Origin: JAVBOP01 sp031550405
Lineage (GTDB): Bacteria; Bacteroidota; Ignavibacteria; Kapaibacteriales; UBA2268
NCBI GenBank assembly: GCA_031550405.1
Contig: JAVBOP010000174.1
Coordinates: forward strand, 1-31,897
Direction of reading: 5' to 3'
Length of the DNA stretch: 31,897 bases
Within the stretch, counting starts at the first letter, position 1, and every line of letters begins with the position of its first letter. A program made the position numbers and the translations under genes. The notes beneath the pieces are model-generated. The model had not been told where the DNA came from, searched no databases, and saw only the letters and a program-made list of their open reading frames with translations. Of the stretch, positions 25,067 through 31,897 are shown piece after piece.

Positions 25067-26008
25067 CTATCTGCTGTTTAGAATATCAACGATACGTTCA
25101 AAATCATCCGCAGAATAAAACTCGATTTCTATCGTTCCGGTATTGTTGCTTTTGGTAAAAATTTTTACATTTGTACCTAATCTTGTCCTCAATTTCCCCT
25201 GAATTTCACTAATAACCACCTGCTCATCCGTAACAATAGTCTTCTGGTTCGCCGCTACGGTTTTCTTCTTGCCTTCCTTGCTTACAACAATTTTATTGGA
25301 TAAAATATTGCGTACCAATGACTCGGTGGCTCTAACCGACAATTCCTTCGCTATAATATCATTGGCAACAGCGATAATTTGCAAATGGTCTTCGAGCGCA
25401 AGCAAAGCCCGCGCATGTCCCATAGTAATCTTTTTAGCTAACAGCCACTCCTGTATCGAATCAGGTAACTTCAGCAATCTGATGAAGTTAGCAACTGTAG
25501 AGCGCTCTTTGCCAACTCGCTCGGCAAGCTGTTCCTGCGTGTAGCTAAATTCCTCGATAAGCTGCTGGTACGAGTATGCAATTTCGACAGGATTCAAATC
25601 CTCCCGCTGGATATTTTCGATAAGCGCCTTTTCAAGCTGCTCCGCATTAGAGCTGATTGAGGTAATAATTGCAGGAATTTTGGTGAAATTTGCAAGCTGA
25701 AATGCACGAAAACGCCGCTCGCCAGCAACAATTTCAAAGCCGCCTATAATTTCCTTAACAGAAATCGGATTCATCAGACCATACTTGATAATAGAGTCTT
25801 TCAGCTCTTCCAGCCTTTCCAAATCAAACTCCTTTCGCGGCTGCAACGGATTAACAAAAATTTTATCCATGTCTATTTCTACTACTTCGTAAACCTGTGA
25901 TTTTGCAGCACCTTCAATTTTTTTTGAACTGCTCTCTGCACGCGATTGAATTAATGCACCAACTCCTTTTCCGCTAAATCCTTTCCCTAATCCTAACGAT
26001 TTCGACAT
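25067..26008 (-). CDS. parB: Chromosome-partitioning protein ParB (Spo0J family)
   Basis: ParB loads at parS sites, hydrolyses CTP as a sliding clamp and works with ParA to segregate origins. The 313-residue protein has the N-terminal KGLGALI-like box (GKGVGALI). The ParB/Srx domain has GERRFRA (96-102) and ENIQREDLNPVE (131-142), the CTP-binding boxes. A helix-turn-helix follows at 154-182 (YTQEQLAERVGKERSTVANF), then KKITMGHARALL (192-203) and a C-terminal dimerisation region. All signature motifs are intact. parA, usually directly upstream, is absent: the upstream DNA leads to a truncated regulator on the other strand. I saw no TGTTTCACGTGAAACA parS in the window. Confidence 0.95.
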   Translation of the reverse strand: MSKSLGLGKGFSGKGVGALIQSRAESSSKKIEGAAKSQVYEVVEIDMDKIFVNPLQPRKEFDLERLEELKDSIIKYGLMNPISVKEIIGGFEIVAGERRFRAFQLANFTKIPAIITSISSNAEQLEKALIENIQREDLNPVEIAYSYQQLIEEFSYTQEQLAERVGKERSTVANFIRLLKLPDSIQEWLLAKKITMGHARALLALEDHLQIIAVANDIIAKELSVRATESLVRNILSNKIVVSKEGKKKTVAANQKTIVTDEQVVISEIQGKLRTRLGTNVKIFTKSNNTGTIEIEFYSADDFERIVDILNSR

Positions 26009-26240
26009 CTGTATTTTGCAATTTTAGTTAAACAACAATTTTTAGAACCGTAAAATTACGAAAAAAATGCAACATATATGTCAGATAATAATCAATCTGC
26101 ATTAAATATATTTCTAAATAATTATTCATAAATGTATGATTTAATGTTGGTATTTTATTAAATAAAAATTTGTATTTTAGGATTGTAAATTTTATTCAAA
26201 GAGGATATGGTTATAGAGAAATAATATTACGAGGTGGGAG

Positions 26241-26444
26241 ATGGAAAACAATGCTAATATGATTGAGGATTTTTTTAGCGAGAATCCTGAATTGCGAAAA
26301 ACAGAAAAATATGAAACAGAAGCTATTTTGCTTAAATCCGGTGAACTTGCATCAAAAATATGGTACATAAAATCGGGCATAGTTCGATTGTATATTTATT
26401 CCATAAGATATGAAAAATTTGCTAAAATTTGCATTCAGGCTTAA
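26241..26444 (+). pseudogene. Truncated Crp/Fnr-family regulator (cyclic-nucleotide-binding-like N-terminus only)
   Basis: Sixty-seven codons read MENNANMIEDFFSENPELRK, then TEAILLKSGELASKIWYIKS and GIVRLYIY. This is the first half of the Crp/Fnr effector-binding beta-roll, with the G(E)...(I)WYI.SG.VRLY core. An intact member has about 190-230 residues, including a C-terminal helix-turn-helix; here both the rest of the roll and the DNA-binding domain are missing. The break lies near 26395-26412, where the opposite strand begins to read as an IS630 transposase remnant. A strong Shine-Dalgarno run, GAGGTGGGAG, directly precedes the ATG, which is unusual in this window. It probably once encoded an activator or repressor. 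The missing part is not elsewhere in the window. Confidence 0.68.
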
Positions 26445-26870
26445 CTTCTTTTGCTGTAAGAGACTTACCATTTTTTGTCATCAGCCCAAAACGACTTTTG
26501 TCTTCAAAATAAAGGTTTGTTTATGAATATTTATTCATTTTTAAATTAATGACTTCTGCACAGTTATTTTTGAAGTTTTTTTAAAAGCTTTGACAGCATT
26601 AATATCTTTTTTTATATGGTATTTACGAGAAATTTTAACTTTTGATTTAAATTTACGGATGCAATAATTCCTTATATTCAGCGATATTACTACTTGAATT
26701 TGCAAGTGTTTTTTCTATAAAAACATGCTCCTCTGGAGTAAAAACTGATGGACGATATCCAGTTTTTTTATGACTCAGCAACTCTCCAATGCCTCCATTT
26801 AAGCACCTTGTACGCCAAATGCTTAGCATATTTTCGGCTCGCCTTCAAGATGGCATTGCAACTTTATTGT
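26408..26870 (-). pseudogene. Decayed IS630-family transposase gene
   Basis: Three pieces in different frames read in the right order on the minus strand. An N-terminal helix-turn-helix piece (26653-26829, 58 codons) has MLSIWRTRCLNGGIGELLSH then KKTGYRPSVFTPEE. A middle piece ending at 26541 reads KYHIKKDINAVKAFKK. A DDE-core piece (26422-26520) reads LYFEDKSRFGLMTKNGKSLT then AKEVKP. The last corresponds to the LYFEDESRFGL motif of IS630 transposases, with the catalytic Asp kept and the next Glu changed to Lys. Stops, frameshifts and missing sequence between pieces, and loss of everything after the KP motif, show it is dead. It abuts the truncated Crp gene on one side and an IS1 remnant on the other. 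Confidence 0.72.
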
Positions 26871-26873
26871 TGC

Positions 26874-27227
26874 TTATGCTATAATTAACTTATAATCAAA
26901 ATCATGTAAGGTTTTTTCTAAAAATAAACCTAACGTAATCTTTAGCATTTTCAATGACTTAGTGTATCTTTTAGTTTTTCTGTTAAATCTTGCTAAATTG
27001 TCTCTGAACGAAGAATTTGAACTTTCAATCAGATGCGTTTCTGCTTTTGTCATCGTGTGAGGCTCCGGATATCCTCAAAAATTTTGCCGTAACAGCTGTT
27101 TATATCAGTGCAACTATGTTTGATATTTAAAGTTATGGTTTTTGCCTTTGAGAATGAGCCGTCCATACGACAACCTAGTTTTTTATGTAAGTATAAATTT
27201 CCATTAATTCAACTATATCTAACCCTA
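26874..27227 (-). pseudogene. Decayed IS1-family transposase gene (insB-like)
   Basis: The C-terminal piece (26874-27053 and a few codons upstream) reads HTMTKAETHLIESSNSSFRD then NLARFNRKTKRYTKSLKML. This is the very characteristic end of IS1-family transposases. Upstream, in another frame, LDIVELMEIYTYIKKLG resembles the first catalytic region (E-DE-WTYI-KK), followed by YGKIFEDI and a TGA. The two parts are joined by a frameshift and the zinc-finger N-terminus is missing. The remnant overlaps the last codon of the gene at 27225-27827 and directly adjoins the IS630 remnant, so two elements decayed side by side. No clear terminal inverted repeats remain. Confidence 0.75.
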
Positions 27228-27827
27228 ATTGGAGCGGACAGAGAAAAATAAAAATGTTGTGGCGGCTATAACTGCAACTACAATCACAGGTTCTAGGATT
27301 TTTTGAAAAAAAGTTGGCTGTTTGAAAGGAATAATTGCATTTGCAAAAGAAAATGAATTTTTGTTTGCTTTGTTGGCGTCTTCATAGCTCATAACGTCTT
27401 GTATTTGTTTATCCATATAAAAAAAAGCTGGTGTTGAAAGTTTGTCATAAAGCGTTATGCCGAGTTTTATAAAGCAGTTGCGAGTCAATGAATCTTTGCT
27501 TTTGCCATAATTATCAATATTCACTCCTATTTTTTCAATCACGATTTTAATGTTATTTTTATTTACTTGCACTTTATCGCTGTTTAATAAAACAATATTA
27601 TGTTTTTTTTGAGAGATTAATTTTTTTTCAATCAGCCAATCACCCTCGCCTTTAACTATTTGATAATATAGTGTATCTACATTATTATCAATATAGTTAA
27701 CGTATATCTCGCTTATTGCATTTGAAACTAATTCGTCTATTTTATCGAAATTGTTAAGTGTGGATGCCCGAATTTCGCTTAAAGATAAAATTAATATAAT
27801 GTATAGATATAAACTTGCTTTTCTCAA
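27225..27827 (-). CDS. Exported protein with C-terminal membrane helix, unknown function
   Basis: I do not recognise this 200-residue protein. It starts with a signal peptide (MRKASLYLYIILILSLSEIR, cleavage near ASTL). It has a Lys/Asn-rich, mixed alpha/beta middle of about 140 residues and ends with FFQKILEPVIVVAVIAATTF then LFFSVRSN, a single hydrophobic segment. The body would thus lie in the periplasm, held by the C-terminal helix. No catalytic motif is visible. The stop codon falls at the junction with the IS1 remnant, but the sequence ending in a short charged tail looks natural. Base composition is as AT-rich as the neighbours. It is divergent from the lipoprotein gene at 27962. Confidence 0.6.
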   Translation of the reverse strand: MRKASLYLYIILILSLSEIRASTLNNFDKIDELVSNAISEIYVNYIDNNVDTLYYQIVKGEGDWLIEKKLISQKKHNIVLLNSDKVQVNKNNIKIVIEKIGVNIDNYGKSKDSLTRNCFIKLGITLYDKLSTPAFFYMDKQIQDVMSYEDANKANKNSFSFANAIIPFKQPTFFQKILEPVIVVAVIAATTFLFFSVRSN

Positions 27828-27952
27828 TAGAATTATTAACTTTTTTTAATCAAATTATTTATACAAATTTAACATAATAAATTGAAATGGCAAAACATAT
27901 ATGAATTATGTGGATAAGTAAAATGACTTATAAGCATACTTCTAATTTTTAT

Positions 27953-27960
27953 TAAGTTTG
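27953..27960 (+). promoter_or_regulatory. Candidate -7 box (TAAGTTTG) at the start of the beta-helix lipoprotein gene
   Basis: TAAGTTTG fits TAnnTTTG and ends 1 base before the first possible ATG (27962). If used, transcription would begin within the first codons, favouring ATG 27980 or 27989 as the true start. Confidence 0.3.
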
Positions 27961-27961
27961 T

Positions 27962-29449
27962 ATGATGTGTAAAAATATTATGAATACTATGAATTTCATA
28001 AATAGACTGCTTGAAAATACTCTGAAGTTAATGCTTTATAGCGCTGCCATATTTGCAGTGCTATTTGTTTCAAGTTGCCAGCGGGAGGTCGATTACAATG
28101 ATCCGTACAGTGCGGCGGATTTTACCGACTTTACTTTTGCGAACATACTTGACAGCGCCAAAATAGATTTGCAAGCAAAAACTATAAATGCAAGCATGAC
28201 TAGTGCGGGAGATATTTCCAAACTTGTTATAACCTTTCGATTAACCGATGGCGCTAAGGCATATATAAATGGTGTGTTACAGGAGAGTGGGCACACCGTA
28301 AACAATTTTTCGGATACAGTGCGATATACCGTAATTTCAGGAAATGGGCAAAAAGAGAATATATGGAAAGTATATATAGCGCACACAGATTCTGTTCCGC
28401 ACCAAGATTTTGGAGGCCAGATTTGTAGCGACATAACGCTAACCCCTGCAATTTATACAGTTAATGAAGATATAACCGTATGCGATAATATTAGATTTGA
28501 AATATTGCCTGGAGCGGCGTTTGTGTTTGCTCCTTCCGCAAAAATGGTTCTTGGGAAAAATTCTAAACTAATAGCAGAAGGCACGCAAGAAGAGCCAATT
28601 ATTTTCAAATCTTCAGATGAATCGGGCGCAGAAAAATGGCAAGGCATTATACTTAACGAGGCTGAAGCCGAATTTTCGCATTGCAAATTTGAAAACGGAG
28701 GCAATGCCGGGGCGTTTATTACGCTAAATAATTCGATTGCCGGTATCCAGTACTGCAATTTTTCAAATAGCGATAAGCATGGTTTGTATCTTGATCAAAA
28801 CAGTATTTTTAGAGTTTTTGAGAGCAATACGATAACAAATTGCGGCGAACGCAGCGAAGAATATTTTCCTGTCTATCTGAAAGATATACATATAGTTACT
28901 GGAATTGGCAACACCAATACTATCACAACATCCAAAGGTATTTTTATCGAAAATTCTACTTCCAATGATAACATCACTTTTTCCAAACAAACCTGTCCAT
29001 ATATTTTTAAAAACGATGTTGTTTTTGATAAAAACGGCACTTCCATAATATTGGATGCTGGCGTTGTTTTTAAAATTTCTGAAAATAAAGTTATTAAAAT
29101 AGCTGAAAATAATAACGTTAAATTTTTTGCAAAAGGCACTGCCGAATCTCCGATTACATTCAAAGGATTATCCGCTGTTTCCGGAAGCTGGAAAGGTCTG
29201 TATTTTGGGCAAAAATTGTTAGCCGGATCAACGCTTGATTTTTGCAGTTTTGAATACGCAGGCAGTGGCGACAACACCGGTGCCATCGCTTGCAAGCTGA
29301 CAACGGAACAAAATTTGACCATCAGCAATTGCAAAATCATCAATCCAAATTCCAATGGTATTTACTTTTTTCCAAATTCCAATGCCACATTAATGGAAAA
29401 TCTTTTCCAAAACATTCCGCCGCAATACAGCAACATATACTATGAATAG
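27962..29449 (+). CDS. Outer-surface lipoprotein with a right-handed beta-helix
   Basis: Up to 495 residues; starts at 27962, 27965, 27980 and 27989 are all in frame, and the promoter position favours a later one. A lipoprotein signal peptide (LYSAAIFAVLFVSSC, acylated Cys at residue 39 of the longest form) is followed by an Ig-like or DUF5018-type domain (GAKAYINGVLQESGHTVNNF, YTVISGNGQKENIWKVYIAH). A beta-helix then fills most of the rest: LIAEGTQEEPIIFKSS, WQGIILNEAEAEFSHCKFEN and, in a second turn set, FFAKGTAESPITFKG, WKGLYFG...LDFCSFEYAG. The two halves are internal repeats. Relatives are putative carbohydrate-binding or pectate-lyase-like proteins; catalytic residues are not obvious. 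The stop overlaps a small ORF. Confidence 0.75.
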   Translation: MMCKNIMNTMNFINRLLENTLKLMLYSAAIFAVLFVSSCQREVDYNDPYSAADFTDFTFANILDSAKIDLQAKTINASMTSAGDISKLVITFRLTDGAKAYINGVLQESGHTVNNFSDTVRYTVISGNGQKENIWKVYIAHTDSVPHQDFGGQICSDITLTPAIYTVNEDITVCDNIRFEILPGAAFVFAPSAKMVLGKNSKLIAEGTQEEPIIFKSSDESGAEKWQGIILNEAEAEFSHCKFENGGNAGAFITLNNSIAGIQYCNFSNSDKHGLYLDQNSIFRVFESNTITNCGERSEEYFPVYLKDIHIVTGIGNTNTITTSKGIFIENSTSNDNITFSKQTCPYIFKNDVVFDKNGTSIILDAGVVFKISENKVIKIAENNNVKFFAKGTAESPITFKGLSAVSGSWKGLYFGQKLLAGSTLDFCSFEYAGSGDNTGAIACKLTTEQNLTISNCKIINPNSNGIYFFPNSNATLMENLFQNIPPQYSNIYYE

Positions 29450-29555
29450 CGTGCCGGTCAAGCAGCATATAACCTCCGTAAAATATAGGAAGTATTGGCT
29501 GTATGCAACAATAATTTATGTAATACTAACAAGGATTTATATTATCAAATTATGA
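29442..29555 (+). CDS. Candidate 37-residue membrane peptide overlapping both neighbours
   Basis: An ORF starts within the last codons of the lipoprotein gene (ATG at 29442-29444, eight-base overlap with its TAG) and ends in an ATGA overlap with the next start (TGA 29553-29555 over ATG 29552). It reads MNSVPVKQHITSVKYRKYWL, then YATIIYVILTRIYIIKL: a basic N-terminus and one hydrophobic helix. Overlaps at both ends are typical of translationally coupled genes and would fill an otherwise empty 100-base gap. It has no recognised family. It could still be a chance ORF in AT-rich DNA. Confidence 0.4.
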   Translation: MNSVPVKQHITSVKYRKYWLYATIIYVILTRIYIIKL

Positions 29556-30178
29556 AGATATTAATTGCGACAAATAATGAACATAAAATTAGCGAAATAA
29601 AAAAAATCATAAATGAAAAAGAATTATATATTGAATTTATTACGCTTAGAGAATTAGAGCTGAATGTTAATCCTGCGGAAACGGCTGATACATTTGAAGG
29701 CAACGCCGAAATCAAAGCCCGTGCGTTTTATAATGCCGCTAAAATTCCTGTAATCGCTGATGATTCCGGCTTGGAGGTTGCATCTCTGAACGGCATGCCG
29801 GGAGTACATTCTGCACGATTCGCATCGTTTGATGAAAATATTTTAATAAATCTTAATGACATAGACAGGCATAATCGGCATAAGTTATTAAAATTACTTG
29901 AAAATACAACTAATCGCGATGCACGTTTCCGTTCAGTAATTGCATTTTATAATGGTAAAGATATGCAATTTTTTGAAGGCGTGTGCAATGGCAAAATAGC
30001 TTACGAAGAACATGGCGAGCACGGTTTTGGATATGATTCGATATTTATACCAGACGGCTATAATGTAACTTTTGCGCAGATGTCAGATGAAGAAAAAAAT
30101 CAAATCAGCCATAGAGCCAACGCAATCCATAATTTCATCATAAGGTTAAAAAAAACAATGGCAGTCAATATTTCATGA
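29552..30178 (+). CDS. rdgB: XTP/dITP pyrophosphatase (HAM1/RdgB family)
   Basis: This cytoplasmic enzyme hydrolyses XTP, ITP and dITP to the monophosphates, keeping deaminated purines out of DNA and RNA. The 208 residues show ATNNEHK (6-12, phosphate-binding start with S/T-x-N-x-x-K), FEGNAEIKA (48-56), IADDSGLEV (68-76, with the catalytic/metal Asp), GMPGVHSARFA (81-91), GFGYDSIF (158-165) and ISHRA (185-189). All signature segments are intact. An in-frame extension to 29495 exists, but ATG 29552 is exactly where the family's N-terminal MKILIATNN begins. It probably shares a transcript with the lipoprotein gene and is followed by a strong bidirectional terminator. Confidence 0.95.
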   Translation: MKILIATNNEHKISEIKKIINEKELYIEFITLRELELNVNPAETADTFEGNAEIKARAFYNAAKIPVIADDSGLEVASLNGMPGVHSARFASFDENILINLNDIDRHNRHKLLKLLENTTNRDARFRSVIAFYNGKDMQFFEGVCNGKIAYEEHGEHGFGYDSIFIPDGYNVTFAQMSDEEKNQISHRANAIHNFIIRLKKTMAVNIS

Positions 30179-30214
30179 TAAATGCCCCACTACATTTTTA
30201 AGCCGTATACAAAA

Positions 30215-30237
30215 ATAGCAGGAGATTGTCCTGCTAT
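30215..30237. terminator. Bidirectional intrinsic terminator between rdgB and the M24 peptidase gene
   Basis: ATAGCAGGA (30215-30223) and TCCTGCTAT (30229-30237) form a perfect 9-bp stem with loop GATTG. AATTTTATT follows on the plus strand and five T residues on the minus strand. It lies 36 bases after the rdgB stop and 7 bases beyond the convergent peptidase gene's stop. Confidence 0.85.
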
Positions 30238-30244
30238 AATTTTA

Positions 30245-31369
30245 TTATATACATATTAATTTGTCTGGCGCATTGGTAAGTTTCATGTTTTGCGTTTTCG
30301 AGATAAGTACGTTATCTTCAACGCGCATACCGAATTTGTTAGGTATGTATATACCCGGCTCTATGGCTAAAACGACATTTTCGGGAACTATTTGGTCTTT
30401 TCTCCTAAACGTAATTATAGGGTTTTCATGGCATACAAGCCCCAGTCCATGCCCAAGCGAGTGCTGAAAATATTTACCGAATCCAGCTGCCTCAATTTTT
30501 TTTCTTGCAATGCCATCAAGAAAATCGCCTTTCATGCCGGGACGGGCTTCCGAAATAGCTGCCGTCATTGCGCCATATAAGAGGTCATATATAGCTATAT
30601 GTTCTTTGGTTGGCTTGCCTATACATATAGTGCGCGAAATATCAGAGCAAAAACCGTTTACTTTACAACCAAAATCCATTAAAAAAATTTCATTTTTCTT
30701 TATCTTCACCTTGCTTGGACTTCCGTGTACCAAGGCGCTGCGGGCACCCGACACCGCTATTATATCAAATGCATCACCCTCAGAGCCAAGCTTCCTGCCT
30801 TGATATGCAATCTCTATCGCAACATCCAGCTCTGTCATGCCTGGCTTGATAAAATCCAGCATTTTTTCAAACACTTGCTCGGCAATACTGCAAGCCGATT
30901 TAATGCTTTCAACCTCTTCCTGCGATTTGGGCTGAGTATATTTTTCAACGAGGCTTGCAATTGGTTTAAATTTTATCTTAGCGGAATGCAATTTATGCCG
31001 AATATTCGACGCCTCTTCATAAATGATATATTCCGATTCGACGCCAATCGTATTAACTTCCTGCAATAAATTATTGTTTATACAATGTTCATAAGGAGCG
31101 CGCGTAATGTGTACATGCAAATGCGAAAGCGGAAAAAGCTCCGTCTTCACTTGCTCCTCGTATCGGTCATCAGTAAAAAAATGCAACTCGCCTTGTGTAA
31201 CCAATAGCACTGCAAAAGAACCTGAAAAATTAGTCAGATAGCGAATATTTGGCAAATGTGAAATGAAAGCGGCCTCAATTTTATTTTCATCCATATTAAA
31301 CCGCAGTTGCTGAAATCGCTTATCGATGCTTTTAGGATACGATGATGTAGGAATAGTTTTTTTTGCCAT
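30245..31369 (-). CDS. M24-family metallopeptidase (Xaa-Pro aminopeptidase/prolidase type)
   Basis: A 374-residue cytoplasmic peptidase expected to cleave the bond before (or after, if prolidase) a proline. The creatinase N-domain (about 15-145) includes FISHLPNIRYLTNFSGS and FFTDDRYEEQ. The pita-bread domain holds all five metal ligands: D232 (FLMDFG), D243 (CSDISRT), H307 (SLGHGLGL), E337 (AIEPGIY) and E351 (MRVEDNV). The proton-relay histidines in VHGSPS (215) and CHENP (314) are also present. Length is typical of PepQ/YpdF-type enzymes rather than of E. coli PepP. The substrate cannot be told from sequence. It is convergent with rdgB and preceded by a TATTTTTG box at 31428-31435. Confidence 0.9.
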   Translation of the reverse strand: MAKKTIPTSSYPKSIDKRFQQLRFNMDENKIEAAFISHLPNIRYLTNFSGSFAVLLVTQGELHFFTDDRYEEQVKTELFPLSHLHVHITRAPYEHCINNNLLQEVNTIGVESEYIIYEEASNIRHKLHSAKIKFKPIASLVEKYTQPKSQEEVESIKSACSIAEQVFEKMLDFIKPGMTELDVAIEIAYQGRKLGSEGDAFDIIAVSGARSALVHGSPSKVKIKKNEIFLMDFGCKVNGFCSDISRTICIGKPTKEHIAIYDLLYGAMTAAISEARPGMKGDFLDGIARKKIEAAGFGKYFQHSLGHGLGLVCHENPIITFRRKDQIVPENVVLAIEPGIYIPNKFGMRVEDNVLISKTQNMKLTNAPDKLICI

Positions 31370-31470
31370 TATTTTAACCCAGATTTACTACACTTGCTAA
31401 TTTATGCCATAACAGCATATTTTTATACAAAAATACAAAAAAAGTATGATATGACAGTATATTTTCAAAT
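31370..31470. promoter_or_regulatory. Promoter region of the M24 peptidase gene
   Basis: On the minus strand TATTTTTG (31435 down to 31428) fits the TAnnTTTG -7 box and would leave a leader of about 53 bases. No -33 element is evident. The interval ends at the candidate IS3 terminus at 31471. Confidence 0.3.
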
Positions 31471-31499
31471 TGTACCTCAGTATCAAACTGGTACAATTT
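31467..31499. repeat. Inverted repeat at a candidate IS3 end
   Basis: AAATTGTACC (31467-31476) and GGTACAATTT (31490-31499) are perfect 10-base arms with a 13-base loop. TGTACC at 31471 would be the TG...CA-type terminus of the IS3 remnant. The nearby transposase reading frame ends 76 bases inside it, the usual distance. Confidence 0.45.
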
Positions 31500-31546
31500 A
31501 GTTAAGCGATATTCATGTTGTTGTTATTAAAAAAATTATAATTAAA

Positions 31547-31738
31547 TTAGTCAATATTCATGTAATCCAATTGCGAATGCCTTCTCTTTTTGTTGTAAAA
31601 AATTTCGACGTACTCAAAAATTTTCATGCTCATCTCTAATTTGCTCATCAATTTATTCTAGTAAATCAACTTGGTTTTAATGATCTTAAAAAAGCTCTCA
31701 GCGACTGCATTGTCCCAACAATTGCCCTTTCTGCTCAT
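31547..31738 (-). pseudogene. IS3-family transposase OrfB, C-terminal remnant
   Basis: Read on the minus strand, this piece gives MSRKGNCWDNAVAESFFKII then KTKLIY, an in-frame TAG, and later MKIFEYVEIFYNKKRRHSQL before a TAA. This is the end of the rve-type DDE domain of IS3-family OrfB, including the catalytic Glu in NAVAESFF and the YIE.FYN..R.HS.L motif. The amber codon and the degraded upstream sequence (DKYLGSRIS then a stop, where HSDRGSQY is expected) show that it is inactive. A candidate IS end lies at 31471. The rest of the element is lost, or lies beyond the window edge in unrecognisable form. Confidence 0.8.
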
Positions 31739-31759
31739 CGAAGAAAACTAACTTATACG

Positions 31760-31897
31760 ACTCCCAAGATATTTATCGTTGTTCTGCCGGCAAAAAATTA
31801 ATAATTATTCATAAAAAAAAACGAGGCGACATAGTAGATGTCATGATATGTATCAACGCAAAAATGCGACAATTGTTCATCGAAATATTTGTGTGCG
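31760..31897. other. Window edge, degraded sequence without a recognisable gene
   Basis: Beyond the IS3 remnant I see no convincing gene. On the minus strand a frame open from the edge reads HTNISMNNCRIFALIHIMTS and stops at TAA near 31810, too short to assign. ATTATTCATAA at 31804-31814 resembles the palindrome halves near 26123 and 19760. Confidence 0.3.

Noticed and set aside
26120..26215. Promoter -7 box for the truncated regulator
   Set aside because: AAAAATTTG near 26165 does not satisfy TAnnTTTG, and no other good match was seen.
25067..26240. parS site near parB
   Set aside because: I looked for TGTTTCACGTGAAACA or close variants here and elsewhere in the window and found none.
29495..29551. 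Upstream extension of rdgB from 29495
   Set aside because: The family starts at MKILIATNN (29552), and another ORF with coupled overlaps uses this stretch.
1..31897. CRISPR array, tRNA or rRNA genes
   Set aside because: No regularly spaced direct repeats, cloverleaf-like sequences or rRNA signatures were recognised on either strand by eye; a tRNAscan/Infernal run would settle it.

Overview
This is an AT-rich chromosomal window from a Gram-negative bacterium, most likely in the Bacteroidota/Chlorobiota (FCB) group, for example an Ignavibacteria- or Kapabacteria-like lineage. The grounds are: several copies of a TATATTTG box (the Bacteroidota -7 type TAnnTTTG); few recognisable Shine-Dalgarno sites; a ThyX thymidylate synthase; an LspA of Bacteroidota type with an insert before its first catalytic Asp; exported proteins with type IX-secretion-like C-termini; and transposase remnants. 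The lineage is inference; there is no rRNA or other marker to fix it.

Region 1 (1-7483, plus strand) is mostly housekeeping. It holds the tail of a chemoreceptor with a terminator, cmk, a small outer-membrane barrel protein, thyX, a single-domain response regulator, a LEA14-like lipoprotein, a DUF21/CBS membrane protein, lspA and an S41 C-terminal processing protease.

Region 2 (7704-24681, minus strand) is a 17-kb block of seven exported proteins. In transcription order it has three tandem paralogues of about 800 residues (22264-24681, 19775-22198, 17218-19578), then a 470-base spacer packed with palindromes, then a more distant relative with a dockerin-like C-terminus (14471-16747), a protein with a possibly cohesin-like N-domain and FlgD/T9SS-like C-domain (13064-14395), a secreted WD40 protein (11163-13061) and a 1119-residue repeat-rich protein (7704-11063). 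The paralogues share their N-terminus, a PYGRLE motif, an NGRWSNPA..W motif and a C-terminal IEIGN-like end. The third copy looks codon-optimised, as expected for an abundant product. I read the block as a cell-surface layer or surface-adhesion locus of an undescribed family. This is the most novel part of the window.

Region 3 (24682-31897) holds parB without an adjacent parA, then a plastic zone: a Crp/Fnr-type gene cut off after its first domain, fused to decayed IS630- and IS1-family transposase genes. After these come an unknown membrane-anchored protein, a beta-helix lipoprotein, a probable unannotated 37-residue membrane peptide overlapping both neighbours, the XTP/dITP pyrophosphatase gene, an M24 (Xaa-Pro) peptidase, and at the right edge an IS3-family transposase remnant with a candidate IS end.
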